From contig NC_133123.1 of NCBI RefSeq assembly GCF_033568475.1, positions 157,681,753-157,745,752 of the forward strand: a stretch of 64,000 nucleotides of DNA. The letters are read 5' to 3'. Shown one piece after another: positions 12,005-23,886 of the stretch (position 1 is the stretch's first letter; each line of letters begins with the position of its first letter). The stretch comes from Henckelia pumila (lineage: Eukaryota; Streptophyta; Magnoliopsida; Lamiales; Gesneriaceae). The notes beneath the pieces are model-generated. The model was not told the DNA's origin, did not search any database, and was given only the letters and a program-made list of their open reading frames with translations. Made by a program: the position numbers and the translations under genes.

Positions 12005-13492
12005 TTAAGCTGCTGTCTTCTTGAAATCGATTTTGTCAACCTTCACCTCTCCATCGATAAGCTCATAAACGTACACCACAACACGCAGACCATCAATGTC
12101 CATGAGAACAAAGCTCGGGTTCACATCATAAGTGATGCTGCTGAAGGCGCCAGTAGCAGATCCCGGATTTATAACCACTCCTGCCTCATGCTTGTAAGCT
12201 GTGAACTGGTGTGTGTGGCCGGTTACAAGGATGTCTACATCCAGTTGCCTTTGGAGCATAGCCAGTGAATCGAGGTCCCCCCATGGAATAACCTTCAAGA
12301 AATTTACATGAGAAATAAGCTTTTATAGATGCTCGGGGAAATCTTTCAACAATAGACCATGCTTTATGGAGTTTCTGTTTTATGACTCCAATAAGATTGT
12401 ATTGGAATCAAGAACTTTGAACCCTATTCTGTCAGAAAAAAAAATGACGTTGATCTTAAATAGTTTTAAAATCGAGGATTTCATGCATAGCATGCTAAAA
12501 TACCGATCAGTTGGTAAAAATTTGACCCAGTTTTAGCCTTAACATATGAAGACAATAAAAAGTAAAGAGTTTGGAAGAACTCTTAGTTTGAAAAGACCAA
12601 TAATCAATTTCTGTAGGTCTAAAGAGTATAATCTTTGAGAGAAGTGGAGCGTGTGACATCACAATAAAGGATGAGAATCACACCTGATGACCATGGCATA
12701 CACCAAGCTTAAATTGGCCAATGGTCAAGGTTTTGTTCTCAGGATAACGTGGATCCTCATCATATTCTCCTCGAGTGATGTGTAAGTCTGGACAAACAGT
12801 TTTCAAGTAGTCATGAACCTCCTGTAAAAACAGTTATATATGATGTATCTTCATATACGGTGAAAGTTACCCAAGGTCAGTGCAGATTACGCAGATACAA
12901 CAAGAAGAAAAAACTGGAGAAATATAGAACTCTAAAAAACAGACCAACATAATAATATTCTAAGTCTGCACGAGTGCTGATAATGCTGAACCGTGTCATA
13001 CATATTGCTACATCAACTCACTCATTTCGTATGAAATATTTTCCTCGCTTTTCTTGGGAGACAAAAAATGCTACCACATACAGTAGGTTTTCAAGTTTTA
13101 TTAATACTAGACTCCAAGACATAAGAAAAGATAATAGCACCAAATTATGAAGAAGTAACAACTCACATTTGCTTCCAACATGTACACGTAACTCAACATA
13201 ATCAACAGCAGATGTTAGATCTCTCATCAAACGAAAAAATGATGAAATTAATTCTCATGTAACCAATAAGTGCTTAGCACATTTAAGCAAATGAAACTGC
13301 TAAACAAACCAAACCCCCACCCCCCAAAAAAGAAGGAAAAAAGAAAATAAATAAAATAAAAAGACCATCTCATATAGGGAACAAGCGATATATATATATA
13401 TATATATATATCTTAGTTACACTTGCGCTCAGACGACATTTGAAAAAAGAAAATAAATAAAATAAAAAGACCATCTCATATAGGGAACAAGC

Positions 13493-13527
<35 letters not shown>

Positions 13528-14274
13528 TAGTTACACTTGCGCTCAGACGACATTCTCAATCTTTTAGAGTTTTAAGAGCTCAAGTGACTTACAAATTCTA
13601 TTGTTCATCTTATGTATGAGGCTTTCCATTTAACTTTTTTTTCCATTCTCCGTGTTCCCCTGAATGCGGAGTACATTATTTGAACAGACCCCACGATGGA
13701 CAAAACAGTCATATCATCCTATGTATATTGCTTGCCCATTGAGTCAAATTAAATTTTTAGGAAACAAAATTCTAAAAGAATATTGACACCAAATATGAGA
13801 AAAACTTCAACCGCACCTAAATGTAATTTAAAACCACACAAAAAAGTGCTTATAAGCTATAATTTCTGGTTCACAATATACAAATATGCAAATCTCAGTT
13901 ACCATACATAAAAATGCTAACTATTTCCTCATTTAACAGAGCCGGCTTTATTTTCAGTTCTATATTTTCATAAGTCGATTCTAGCATTATATATTCCGTG
14001 CAAAATGATCAAGCTACTTTGAAAAGCCATACCAAAGAACACTACTCAGAACATTTACCTACAACAGGGTTAGAACCCATAAAACTAAGCATAGATCACA
14101 ATGAATCAAGAAAACTAATCAAGCCATGGTAGATATACTTACTTTGCTACATAAGTTCCCCGTGCAAATTACATGTTGGATCTTTCCTGGAACGAGCATG
14201 GATTTGAACTTTGCAGGCAGATCAAGCGCCCGGTGTGGTATGTGCAAATCACCCAACGCTAGTACAAGGACCAT
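12005..14274 (-). CDS. VPS29: Vacuolar protein sorting 29 (retromer subunit)
   Basis: There are three coding exons on the minus strand: 14143-14274, 12684-12821 and 12005-12292 (stop included). They close in phase to 185 residues, close to the usual ~190 of plant VPS29. The protein begins '[15 protein letters not shown]' and continues 'VICTGNL', 'GVCHGHQ', 'TGHTHQF' and 'NPGSATGA', the conserved motifs of the metallophosphoesterase fold. VPS29 binds VPS35 and VPS26 to form the retromer core, which returns vacuolar sorting receptors from endosomes/prevacuolar compartments. In the family the fold is mainly a binding scaffold. A likely 5' untranslated exon lies upstream with its donor at 14947-14946 ('gggccg|gtaaga'), joining just before the start codon. 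The large first coding intron carries a ~110-base tandem duplication. Confidence 0.96.
13337..13554. repeat. Tandem duplication in VPS29 intron
   Basis: Two copies of about 104-112 bases lie head to tail (about 13337-13440 and 13443-13554). Each has an A-rich start, 'gaccatctcatatagg', a (TA)n run of different length, and 'cttgcgctcagacgac'. Apart from the (TA)n length and one junction base the copies look identical, so the duplication is recent. Confidence 0.85.
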
Positions 14275-14999
14275 CTCTAACTCCTTGAACTATCAAAGTC
14301 TGCCTTGTTCCAACAAATTTTTTCACACAGCACAGAATCTGAAAAAGACCCAAACCAAAGCAGATGCTTGACACAAAGAAAAGAAGTTAAGTTTCCAGAT
14401 ACTACAAACAACCCACATCTCCCTTTCGAAAGATGACCCCATTCTCATTTCCAAAAACACATTTCTTATTGAATCTCACGCTGTTTCAATTGGCAAGTGC
14501 AATCCACATATACACATAAACAGAAGATCCGAACCGACCAAACATGTATAAATTACCAGTAGAGTAACCAATAAAACCATTATCAAAACGATCGATTTTG
14601 GTAATTAATTCAAAGCATAACTTAGAATCTGAACTGCCCAAGAGGAAAAAAGAAAAAAAAAACATATCCACCAGAACAATATTACAAGACAAAATCATGC
14701 ATACTAATCTGCCAGACATCTGATGATCAGCAATCAAGAACAGCTCAGATAACAATAAAAACCCAAATCCTGAAATTCCCACAAGAAGCACAAACAGTTC
14801 CAAAAAAAATTCAAGAAAATCAGGGGTTTTTACGCCATCAAGTTGCTTCTCGTAGATGCGATCTAACCTGAAATGATCTTCTCGTGCTACATAACCCGCG
14901 GAGATCACTCTTGGGGCGGAGTGGCGTTTGTTTTGAGGTCGTCTTACCGGCCCAGACAGAAAAGCGTGGGGGAGATTCTGGAAATAGTGAAGGTGTCGC

Positions 15000-15308
15000 A
15001 CTTCTAATTTATAAGTTGAAATCGCAATATGCAAATTAGTTTTGTGTATGATTTTTTTTTTAATTTTTATTTTTTAAAACTATTGTGAAAAGTGAAAACC
15101 AACAAAATGAATACAACCTTTTTCGACGGATAGTGACATGAGACGATGAAAGATATTTCAATATAAAATTTGATTCGTGAAATAATGTAAAGATAGTATT
15201 TGCACGATGAAATTACCGTCACAGGACAAAGTATCGCAGGATTCATTTTTTTTTCTTTTTTGGAAGAAAATTTAAATTCATTCCAAAACGTCGTAAGAAA
15301 TTACATCG

Positions 15309-15342
<34 letters not shown>

Positions 15343-16054
15343 TAGTACTATTGGGCACCTCTTCAAGTGATCCGCCACAGGTACCCTCACTTCCTCATCT
15401 CCTATCATTTCAACAGGTCCTGTTATGGATACTCTCGAGTCTCCTCCGAAAATCTCTTTGACTATGGTGGATGAAGTAGTCAAGTCTATGACGGAGTTCG
15501 AGCTTTTAAAAGATCAAAAAACTCACATGGACGCAGAAGTTGGTCTCAAATGCCCGTCTCCGAAGACTATATTTAAAGGCAATCTCCACAGTTTCCTCGA
15601 TCGAGTATCCATGAAACTATTCCAGTGTCTCCTCCAGAGATTCATGTCCCTGACTCTCATTGTTTGGTTTGATGTATTATTAATCTATGTATAACTTATT
15701 CCAATCAATTTCGCCTTATTTTCGTCATATTTTTTTATCTATTTATTAATTAATAATTTTACATCAATTAAATCAAATAAGTTATAATCTATCCATCAAA
15801 TCAAATAATGTATTGACTATTTTTTCTTATTTATTTTTAATTTACATTATATTACTTATCTATGGATTACTTATTCTATCACTCAAACCAAACGGTGCCT
15901 CTCCCATCATCTACCAATTCCTCCCGAGGATGCAACAGAAACACGTGATGCCTCACCCATTCTTGCAACCAAAGAAGGTACGTACTTCAGGCGCTTAGGA
16001 CATGGAACTTAATAATCAAACCATCGTTATATTTGTTTAAATCCCCGAAGTGAT
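15000..16054. other. Gene-free spacer with a small MITE
   Basis: Contains an A run at about 15316-15342 and a probable MITE at about 15660-15893: the left end 'tgtttggtttgatg' matches the complement of the right end 'cactcaaaccaaacg', and subterminal 'ataacttatt'/'attacttatt' also match. An open frame at 15425-15694 shows no recognisable domain. No gene is supported. Confidence 0.45.
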
Positions 16055-17165
16055 TGTTATGAGGGTGTACTTCGAATTCTGAAAACGTGTACAATAACAG
16101 TAGCAACGACAACAACAACTAGTCGAGGCGAGAGAATCTCTTTATCCGCAAGACGAAATTGCCCGTTAACAGTGCTCAACGTTGGCGGCAATCGTCTCTA
16201 AGATACAATGACTAACGATCATGATATAGCAGCACTACAAATATCACGAACTTCAGCGAACAAAAATAAGTTTTTCAACTTTTCTTTGAGAAAGTGAGGG
16301 AGAGATATTTCAGAAATCAGAAATCTGATGTATACGTTATCAGATGTTTCTGTATCTCTTTCTTGTGTTATAATTATCGTATATATAGGCTTATACACGA
16401 AACAACACGTTTTAAGGCGTAAGGATGCAACCCATGACAGAAAAAGCCCAGAAAGAGACGCAGCTTTTCAGACTGTAGAAGGCGCGCTCCATCGGTTATT
16501 TTTTACCAATCGAGCGCCCCTCTTCTGACATACCTATTGTCTCGCTCAAACTATGGTGCGCTCGGTCGGTTAAATTTAGCGGACCGAGCGCCCAACTTTT
16601 ATGAAACATTCTGTCTCGGCAGAGGAGGGCTGCATTCGGTCGGTTTTTTTTAACCGATCGATCGCACTCGCAAAAATAATAAAATATTATTCTTGAACCA
16701 AATTTTATCCAAAAATGATAATCGGATCAGAAGACCTCGCCTCGCCGCACCGGTCGGTTATTTTTAACCGATCGATCGCACTCGCAAAAATAATAAAATA
16801 TTATTCTTGAACCAAATTTTATCCAAAAAGGATAATCGAATCAGAAGACCTCGCCGTGCCGAGCAGGCCGGCCGGCTGCGCGCGCGTATGTTAGTTGCAT
16901 CAATTAGCGTCTTGCCCCTTTACAAAACATCGGTGCCTTAAGGACACAATCCCATAGTCCAAAGTTGGACTATATAATGTGAACAATACATTGGAAATCT
17001 TTCAATGTGGGATATTGTTTTCCTCCAAATTATTCACCACATTTTCAAATTTTTGGGACAAGCAATTCAAACTTTTGAGACAAGCTTTCAAGCTCATTTC
17101 TCATTTCTTACAAACTTTTGGTACAAGGCTTTCAAGCCCATTTATTCATTCAATAATTTTCAACA
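16055..17165 (-). repeat. 3' LTR of the copia element
   Basis: This LTR is about 1,111 bases, longer than its partner. The extra length is largely a local direct repeat in its middle (about 16640-16830) around the 'ccgatcgatcgcactcgc' motif. Short 'cggtcggtt/aaccgatcg' inverted motifs recur along it. Confidence 0.9.
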
Positions 17166-20100
17166 ATCCCCCACATGAATGAATTTTACGTACATTATTA
17201 TTCTCACTAGAAAGTCTTGATGAGATATTATTACATTAGGATAGGTAGCTTGTGGCTTTGAACCTACCTTAGTAAAATACTATCGGATTTACTAGTTGCA
17301 TAGTGACGCGATGTCTTGAACTAGTCAACCGTTTATGTAAACCAAGACAATAGTACTTACATAACAATACTCTTACTTATTTTGTTCTCACGTTGTGTCC
17401 ATTTCGGCCCTGGACCGTATCTTAAATTCATAAGTGTTGCAATCAAAGCGGCCAATACTTTGCACTTATATAGGTGATCTCCTATCAAGAGTATCCTGCG
17501 TCATAGGTATAGGAATCATTAAAAGAAAACTTAACCTCACCACATTTTGCAGGTCATTTATACTTGGATATTACAGGAATGAGTGAGTAATTATTCCAAG
17601 TACTCAAACTAACATTTATAACTTAGTTGTCTCATTGAACCAAGGTCTTGGGATCTCCAATTCTCAAGGTTGGGTTACCGCTATAAATATTTTAATTTGT
17701 GAATTTTAAACCCATTCCTCCAAGTAGTTTGTACATTTAATCTCTATTTATACTTTTTGTAAGCGGATCTGCAAGGTTTTCCTTTGACTTCACATAGTCA
17801 ACCGAAATAACCCCATTCGAGATCAATTGTCTTATGGTATTATGTCTCCGACGAATATGTCGAGATTTACCATTGTACATACTACTTTGTGCTCTTCCTA
17901 TTGCTGACTAATTGTCACAATGAATCGTAATGAAAGACACCGGTTTATTCCAACATGGAATATCTTCTAGAAAGTTACGAAGTCATTCGGCTTCTTCTCC
18001 AGCTTTATCTAGAGCAATGAACTCGGACTCCATAGTCGACCGAGCTATACAAGTTTGTTTAAAGGATCTCCATGACATCGCTCTTCCACCGATTGTAAAC
18101 ACATATCCACTTGTAGACTTGGAGTCTTTCGTGTCAGAAATCCAATTTGCATCACAATATCCTTTTAGGACTGCAGGATATTTTGTATACACTATTCCAA
18201 AACTTGAAGTGTATTTCAAATATCCAAGTACTCTCATTAATGCTTTCCAATGATCCTCACTTAGATTACTTGTGAACCGACTCAGTTTTTTTACAGTATA
18301 TGCAAGATCAGGACGTGTACAGTTAGTTAAGTACATTAAACTTCCTATCACCCTTGCATATTCCACTTGTGAAACAGGTTCCCATCTATTTTTGGCTAAA
18401 TGTGTACGCAATTCCATAGGTGTTCTAGCCGGAGGACGATTTGTGGCATTAAATCGTTCAAGAACCTTTTCTACATAATGAGTTTGGGATAACATAATTC
18501 CAGCAGAAAGTCTAGAGACTTTAATCCCTAGAATTATATCACACAATCCCAAATTCTTCATATCAAAATGTTGTCTCAACATTTTCTTGGTTTTCACAAT
18601 CAATTCATGGTTACTACCCATGATTAACATGTCATCGACATAAAGGTAAACAATTACATATGCATTTGTAGTACCTTTAATATAGACACATTTGTCACAT
18701 TCATTTATTGTGAAACCATTTGACAACATTGCAGTGTCAAACTTTTGATGTCACTGTTTAGGTGCTTGTTTGAGTCCATACAACGACTTGACAAGTTTAC
18801 ACACATTTCCTTCTTTTCCGGGTACACTAAACCCTACTGGTTGTTTTATATATATTTCTTCATCCAACTCTCCGTTCAAAAACACTGTTTTAACATCCAT
18901 TTGATGTATCTCAAGATCATGCAAAGCTGAAATAGCTATGAGAACACGAATGGATGTTATTCTAGAAACCGGAGAGTAGGTATCGAAGAAATCATATTCC
19001 TCCTTTTGTCTAATACCTTGAACCACGAGTCGAGCTTTATATTTATCTATAGATCCATCTTCTTTGTATTTTCTTTTAAGAATCCACTTGGATCCTAAAG
19101 ATTTACATCCCGAAGGGAGATCAACCAACTCCCACGTATGATTATGCATGATGGAATCTATTTCATTTTGTATGGCTTCCTTCCAAAAAGGAGCCTCGGG
19201 ATTTGATAAAGCCTCTTGAAGAGTTCTTGGTTCATTATCTAACATGTATGTTAGAAAATCAGGACCAAACGATTTTTTAACTCTTACACGCTTTCTACGT
19301 CGTGGTTCCTCGTTGTTTTGTGGAGTTTCAGTTGTGTTTTCATGAGTTCGCTTGTTCGAACTACTTTCTTTCCTTTATTTACATGGAAAGATATTTTCAA
19401 AGAATACAGCATTACTTGACTCCATAATTGTGCCTTCATGTACATCAGGAATCGTTGACTTATGTACTAAAAATCTATATGCACTACTATTGTATGCATA
19501 ACCAATAAATATACAGTCAACCGTTTTAGGCCCAATTTTTATTTGTTTTGGCTTAGGTACTTCTACTTTAGCCAAACACCCCCACACTTTGAGGTATTGG
19601 TAAGAATGTTTACGACCTTTCCACTGTTCATATGGTGTTTCATCTTTTCCTTTGATTGGAATCCGGTTTAGAATGTGAGTAGCTGAGAGAATCGCTTCAC
19701 CCCACATATTTTGAGGTAAGCCAGAATTTATGAACAACGCATTCATCATTTCCTTTAATGTTCGATTTCTGCGTTCTGCAACACCATTGGATTGAGGTGA
19801 GTAAGGGGCTATCGTTTGATGAATGATGCCCGAAGTTGAGCAAAATTCTTCAAAAGGAGCTACATACTCTCCACCTCGATCACTTCGAATCATTTTAATC
19901 TTTGAACTTCGTTGATTTTCAATCTCAGTCTTATATTTCTTGAAAGCTTCAATTGCTTCATCTTTGCTTTTCAATAAATATACGTAACAAAATCTGGTGC
20001 AATCATCAATGAATGTTATAAAGTACTTATTTTCACCTCGTGTTTGTATCATTTTTAAATCACATACATCAGTATGTATTAATTCAAGTGGTGTAGTACT

Positions 20101-21633
20101 TCTCGTGACATTATGAAATGGAGCTTTAACCATTTTCGCTTCAACACAAATCTCACACTTGTTTTGTGGATTTCTTTTAAACATATGTATTACATTTAAA
20201 TTTGCAAGTCGTTGCAACGTATTGAAGTTAACATGTCCTAATCGTTCATGCCATAATTCATAACTTTAAGTCAAGTAAGCAGAACTAATAACTTTATTCT
20301 TCGCCTCAAGGCGGGAAACATTCATTACATTCAGTTTAAAGAGACAACTATCTTGGTACCCTTTGCCAACAAATACAACAGATTTAGTTAATACAAATTT
20401 ATCAGATTCAAATACCATTCTAAATCCAGCCTTGCTCAAAAGAAAACCCGAAACTAAGTTCTTCCGAATGTCTGGCATATGCAGCACATTCTTGAGCGTC
20501 ACCTCTTTGCCCGAGGTCATCTTCAACACCACGTTTCCTACTCCCACAACTTCAGATGTTGCGGAGTTTCCCATGAACAACTTTTTATCCCCAACGGTGG
20601 CATAGGTGGAATACATATCTTTATCGGCACAAATGTGACTCGTAGAGCCGGTATCAATCCACCATCCTCTCGGATCATTCACCATGTTGGTCTCACAAAT
20701 AACGGCACTTAAATCAATATCAGAAATTGCTAAAGGTACATACCTTTGTTCAACCAAGTTTGATTGATTTCGTTTCTAATTTGTGTTGTTTTTCTTTGGA
20801 ATTCGGCAATCCCTTGCTATGTGATTTGGTTTGCCACAGTTGTAGCAACTTCCTTGTAATTTCTTCGCCTTCCCCTTTTGCTTCCCATCATGGGGGCGCT
20901 TCCTCTTTTGTCTCGTACTAGACTCTTCCAGATTTGCTTTGGCCTCGATTTCTATCTTTTTATGTGACTTGGCCTCGGTATTTCTGTTGTCCTCCTCAAT
21001 GCGAAGTCGCACTATAAGATCTTCAAGTTTCAACTCCTTACGTTTGTGCTTAAGGTAGTTTTTGAAGTCTTTCCACATTGGAGGCAACTTCTCAATGATA
21101 GACGCGACTTGGAATGGTTCATTGATTTCCATCCCTTCGGCCAATAAGTCATGCAAGATGACTTGAATCTCTTGCACTTGACTCATTACAGTTTTTGAGT
21201 CTATCATCTTGAAGTCCAGAAATTTGCCAACCACGAACTTCTTTATACATGCGTCTTCCGTTTTGTATTTCTTCTCCAAGGAATCCCAGAGTTCCTTGGC
21301 CGTCTTGACAGAGGAGTAGACACTATAGAGAGTGTCATCAAGGCCATTCAGAATATAGTTTCTACACAGAAAATCGCTGTGGTTCCATGCATCAACTGCG
21401 GACCTCCTTTGGGTGTCAGAATCGCCATCAATGACGACAGGGGGATCCTCCTTCAAGAATCTAGACAAATTGAGTGTTGTCAGATAGAACAGCATTTTCT
21501 GCTGCCAACGTTTGAAGTCGGCACCAGAAAAACTTAGGTGGCTTTTCTCCATGTGCGGGGGCGGAAGCGAGCGGAGTGAATGAAACGGTAAACATCTTCA
21601 GAATCCGAGAAATACAAAATTTTGTCTTGCGAT

Positions 21634-22613
21634 TGTTATAAGGGTGTACTTCGAATTCTAAAAACGTGTACAACAACAGGAGCAACGGCAACAACAACTA
21701 GTCGAGGCGAGAGAATCTCTCTATCCGCAAGACGAAATTGCCCGTTAACAGTGCTCAACGTTGGCGGCAATCATCTCTAAGATACAACGACTAACGATCG
21801 TGATATAGCAGCACTACAAATATAACGAACTTCAGCGAACGAAAATAAGTTTTTCAACTTTTCTTTGAGAAAGTGAGGGAGAAATATTTCAGAAATCAGA
21901 AATCTGATGTATACGTTATCAGATATTTCTGTATCTCTTTCTTGTGTTATAATTATCGTATATATAGGCTTATACACAAAACAACACGTTTTAAGGCGTA
22001 AGGATGCAACCCATTACAGAAAAATCCCAGAAAGAGACGCAGCTTTTCAGACTGTAAAAGGCGCGCTTGTCGGTTATTTTTGACCGATCGAGCGCCCCTC
22101 TTCTGACTTACCTACTGTCTCGCTCAAACTATGGTGCGCTCGGTCGGTTAAATTTAGCGGACCGAGCGCCCAACTTTTATGAAACATTCTGTCTCGGCAG
22201 AGGAGGGCCGCGCTCGGTCGGTTGTTTTTAACCGATCGATCGCACTCACAAAAATAATAAAATATTATTCTTGAACCAAATTTTATCCAAAAAAGATAAT
22301 CGGATCAGAAGACCTTGCCGAGCCGGCCGGCCGCATGTCTTAGTTGCATCAATTAGCGTCTTGCCCCTTTACAAAACATCGGTGCCCTAAGGGCCCAATC
22401 CCATAGTCCAAAGTTGGACTATATAATGTGAACAATACATTGGAAATCTTCCAATGTGTGATATTGTTTCCCTCCAAATTATTCACCACAATTCAAATTT
22501 TTGGGACAAGCAATTCAAACTTTTGAGACAAGCTTTCAAGCTCATTTCTCATTTCTTACAAACTTTTGGTACAAGGCTTTCAAGCCCATTTATTCATTCA
22601 ATAATTTCCAACA
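21634..22613 (-). repeat. 5' LTR of the copia element
   Basis: About 980 bases, TG...CA, aligned end to end with the 3' LTR apart from the internal repeat noted there. Family regulation would start transcription inside this LTR on the minus strand. Confidence 0.9.
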
Positions 22614-22889
22614 GTGATTTAAGTCAACATTTTTCACTGAAGCTTTTTGGACTCATTTCGCACTTCTAAGTTGTTCAAATATCTTCAAAAGCTGAGAAAG
22701 TTGGTTGAGTGGATTAACATTAATTCAACGTATTGTTTATTTTCAATAATATTTTTAAAGTGTGTATTCACACCTCCTCTACACACCCGATCCTCAACAA
22801 AATATAATTTAAACAAAAAAATTAAAGTAAACTCAAATAATTTTGAAATAATATTTTTGACAAAATTCAAAATCAAATAATCATATATA

Positions 22890-23033
22890 GAGTTCTTTTA
22901 TGGTGCCCAACACTATATGCCCACTTCATGCCCACCATGTACAATAGATGAGTTGACCGGTACAATAGATGAGTTGACTTGTACATGGTGGGCATGAAGT
23001 GGGCATATAGTGTTGGGCACCATAAAAGAACTC
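22890..23033. mobile_element. Palindromic MITE, copy 1, with 10-base target duplication
   Basis: The 144-base element is nearly one hairpin: 'gagttcttttatggtgccca...' is repeated in reverse complement at the other end for over 50 bases. The direct repeat 'atcatatata' flanks it at 22880-22889 and 23034-23043. A 9-11 base duplication fits Mutator-type transposition. A second copy lies at 46484-46638. Confidence 0.8.
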
Positions 23034-23886
23034 ATCATATATATACATATATATATATATAACAAAAAATAAAAATTTTATATTTAAATAGAGGACATAA
23101 TTTTTTTAAGGAAGAAATATATGAAAAATCAAATTTAAAAAAAACAAACAAACGAGTGTGTCGGACGAATTTTAAGTCAGCTCACCAGTTCAAAGCCGAT
23201 CAGACCGGTTGTTGACCGTGATTGACTGATTCTAAAAATTTTGCCTGATCAAATTGTTTTTAGGCATGATCGGAACCGAACTCATGACCAGTTCATGGTT
23301 GAATCGGTTGATTCAGTCCATTTATAAAATCATAGAAAACAAAAAAAAAACAAAAACAAAAATAGAACGAGAACTAGAACGTACCAAGGTTTCTTGTGCT
23401 ACCGACACTTTTGTCTTCAAAGTATTCCTCGAGCTTAATGATCATATTGTTTCCACTCCATAAAAGCAATTTACATTGACACCTTTTTTAATACAATTTC
23501 TATTTTCTTTAGATTCAATTTTCTTATGATTCATCATAAAATAAATACATTAATACAAAAGTAATCGACTACGCACTATTTATTTTACCCTATTACTCAC
23601 ACCCTCGAATGAACCATACATTTGAGCACGGGCATATATCTATACTACTTGTTCGTTGCATTCATGATCACCAAAATGAACGTTTCTTATTTTGTTTTTT
23701 AGGCTTCGTTTGGGAGTAGTAAAACGGAGGGAAAATAATAGATTTGGAAGGGAAAAACAAATAAAATTATGTTGTTCGAGAGATTTTTTTAAGGAAGGGA
23801 GAAAATGAGTGGTAACCTGCAGCCTCAAATACTTTTAAATCAGTTCTTGCTTATTACCCCACCTGAGTGTGTAACACACAATAGAG
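23034..23886. other. Gene-free AT-rich spacer
   Basis: No gene is visible. An A-rich microsatellite-like run sits at about 23336-23362. The short open frames here have no recognisable motif. Confidence 0.5.

Larger units (their letters stand above)
16055..22613 (-). mobile_element. Ty1/copia LTR retrotransposon, full length but broken
   Basis: The element lies on the minus strand and is bounded by two LTRs (16055-17165 and 21634-22613), each starting TG and ending CA. The 5-base target duplication GTGAT is perfect (16050-16054 and 22614-22618). The parts, from 5' to 3' on the minus strand, are: gag with a CCHC zinc knuckle (about 20.8-21.55 kb), protease with a D-T-G-S core (about 20.3-20.75 kb), integrase (about 19.4-20.2 kb), and reverse transcriptase/RNase H with a YVDD core (about 18.0-19.2 kb). 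Integrase before reverse transcriptase marks Ty1/copia. A purine-rich tract (GTGGGGGA on the minus strand) sits beside the 3' LTR. The polyprotein is broken at about four or five places, so this is a fossil. By eye the LTRs differ at about 5% of sites in the first 200 bases, suggesting an age of the order of one to a few million years. Confidence 0.93.

Noticed and set aside
14486-15034. 182-codon minus-strand open frame upstream of VPS29
   Set aside because: It covers the likely VPS29 untranslated exon and intron start; the translation has no domain and runs through a splice donor.
15425-15694. 89-codon open frame near the copia element
   Set aside because: No domain, no splice context, and its end overlaps a MITE.
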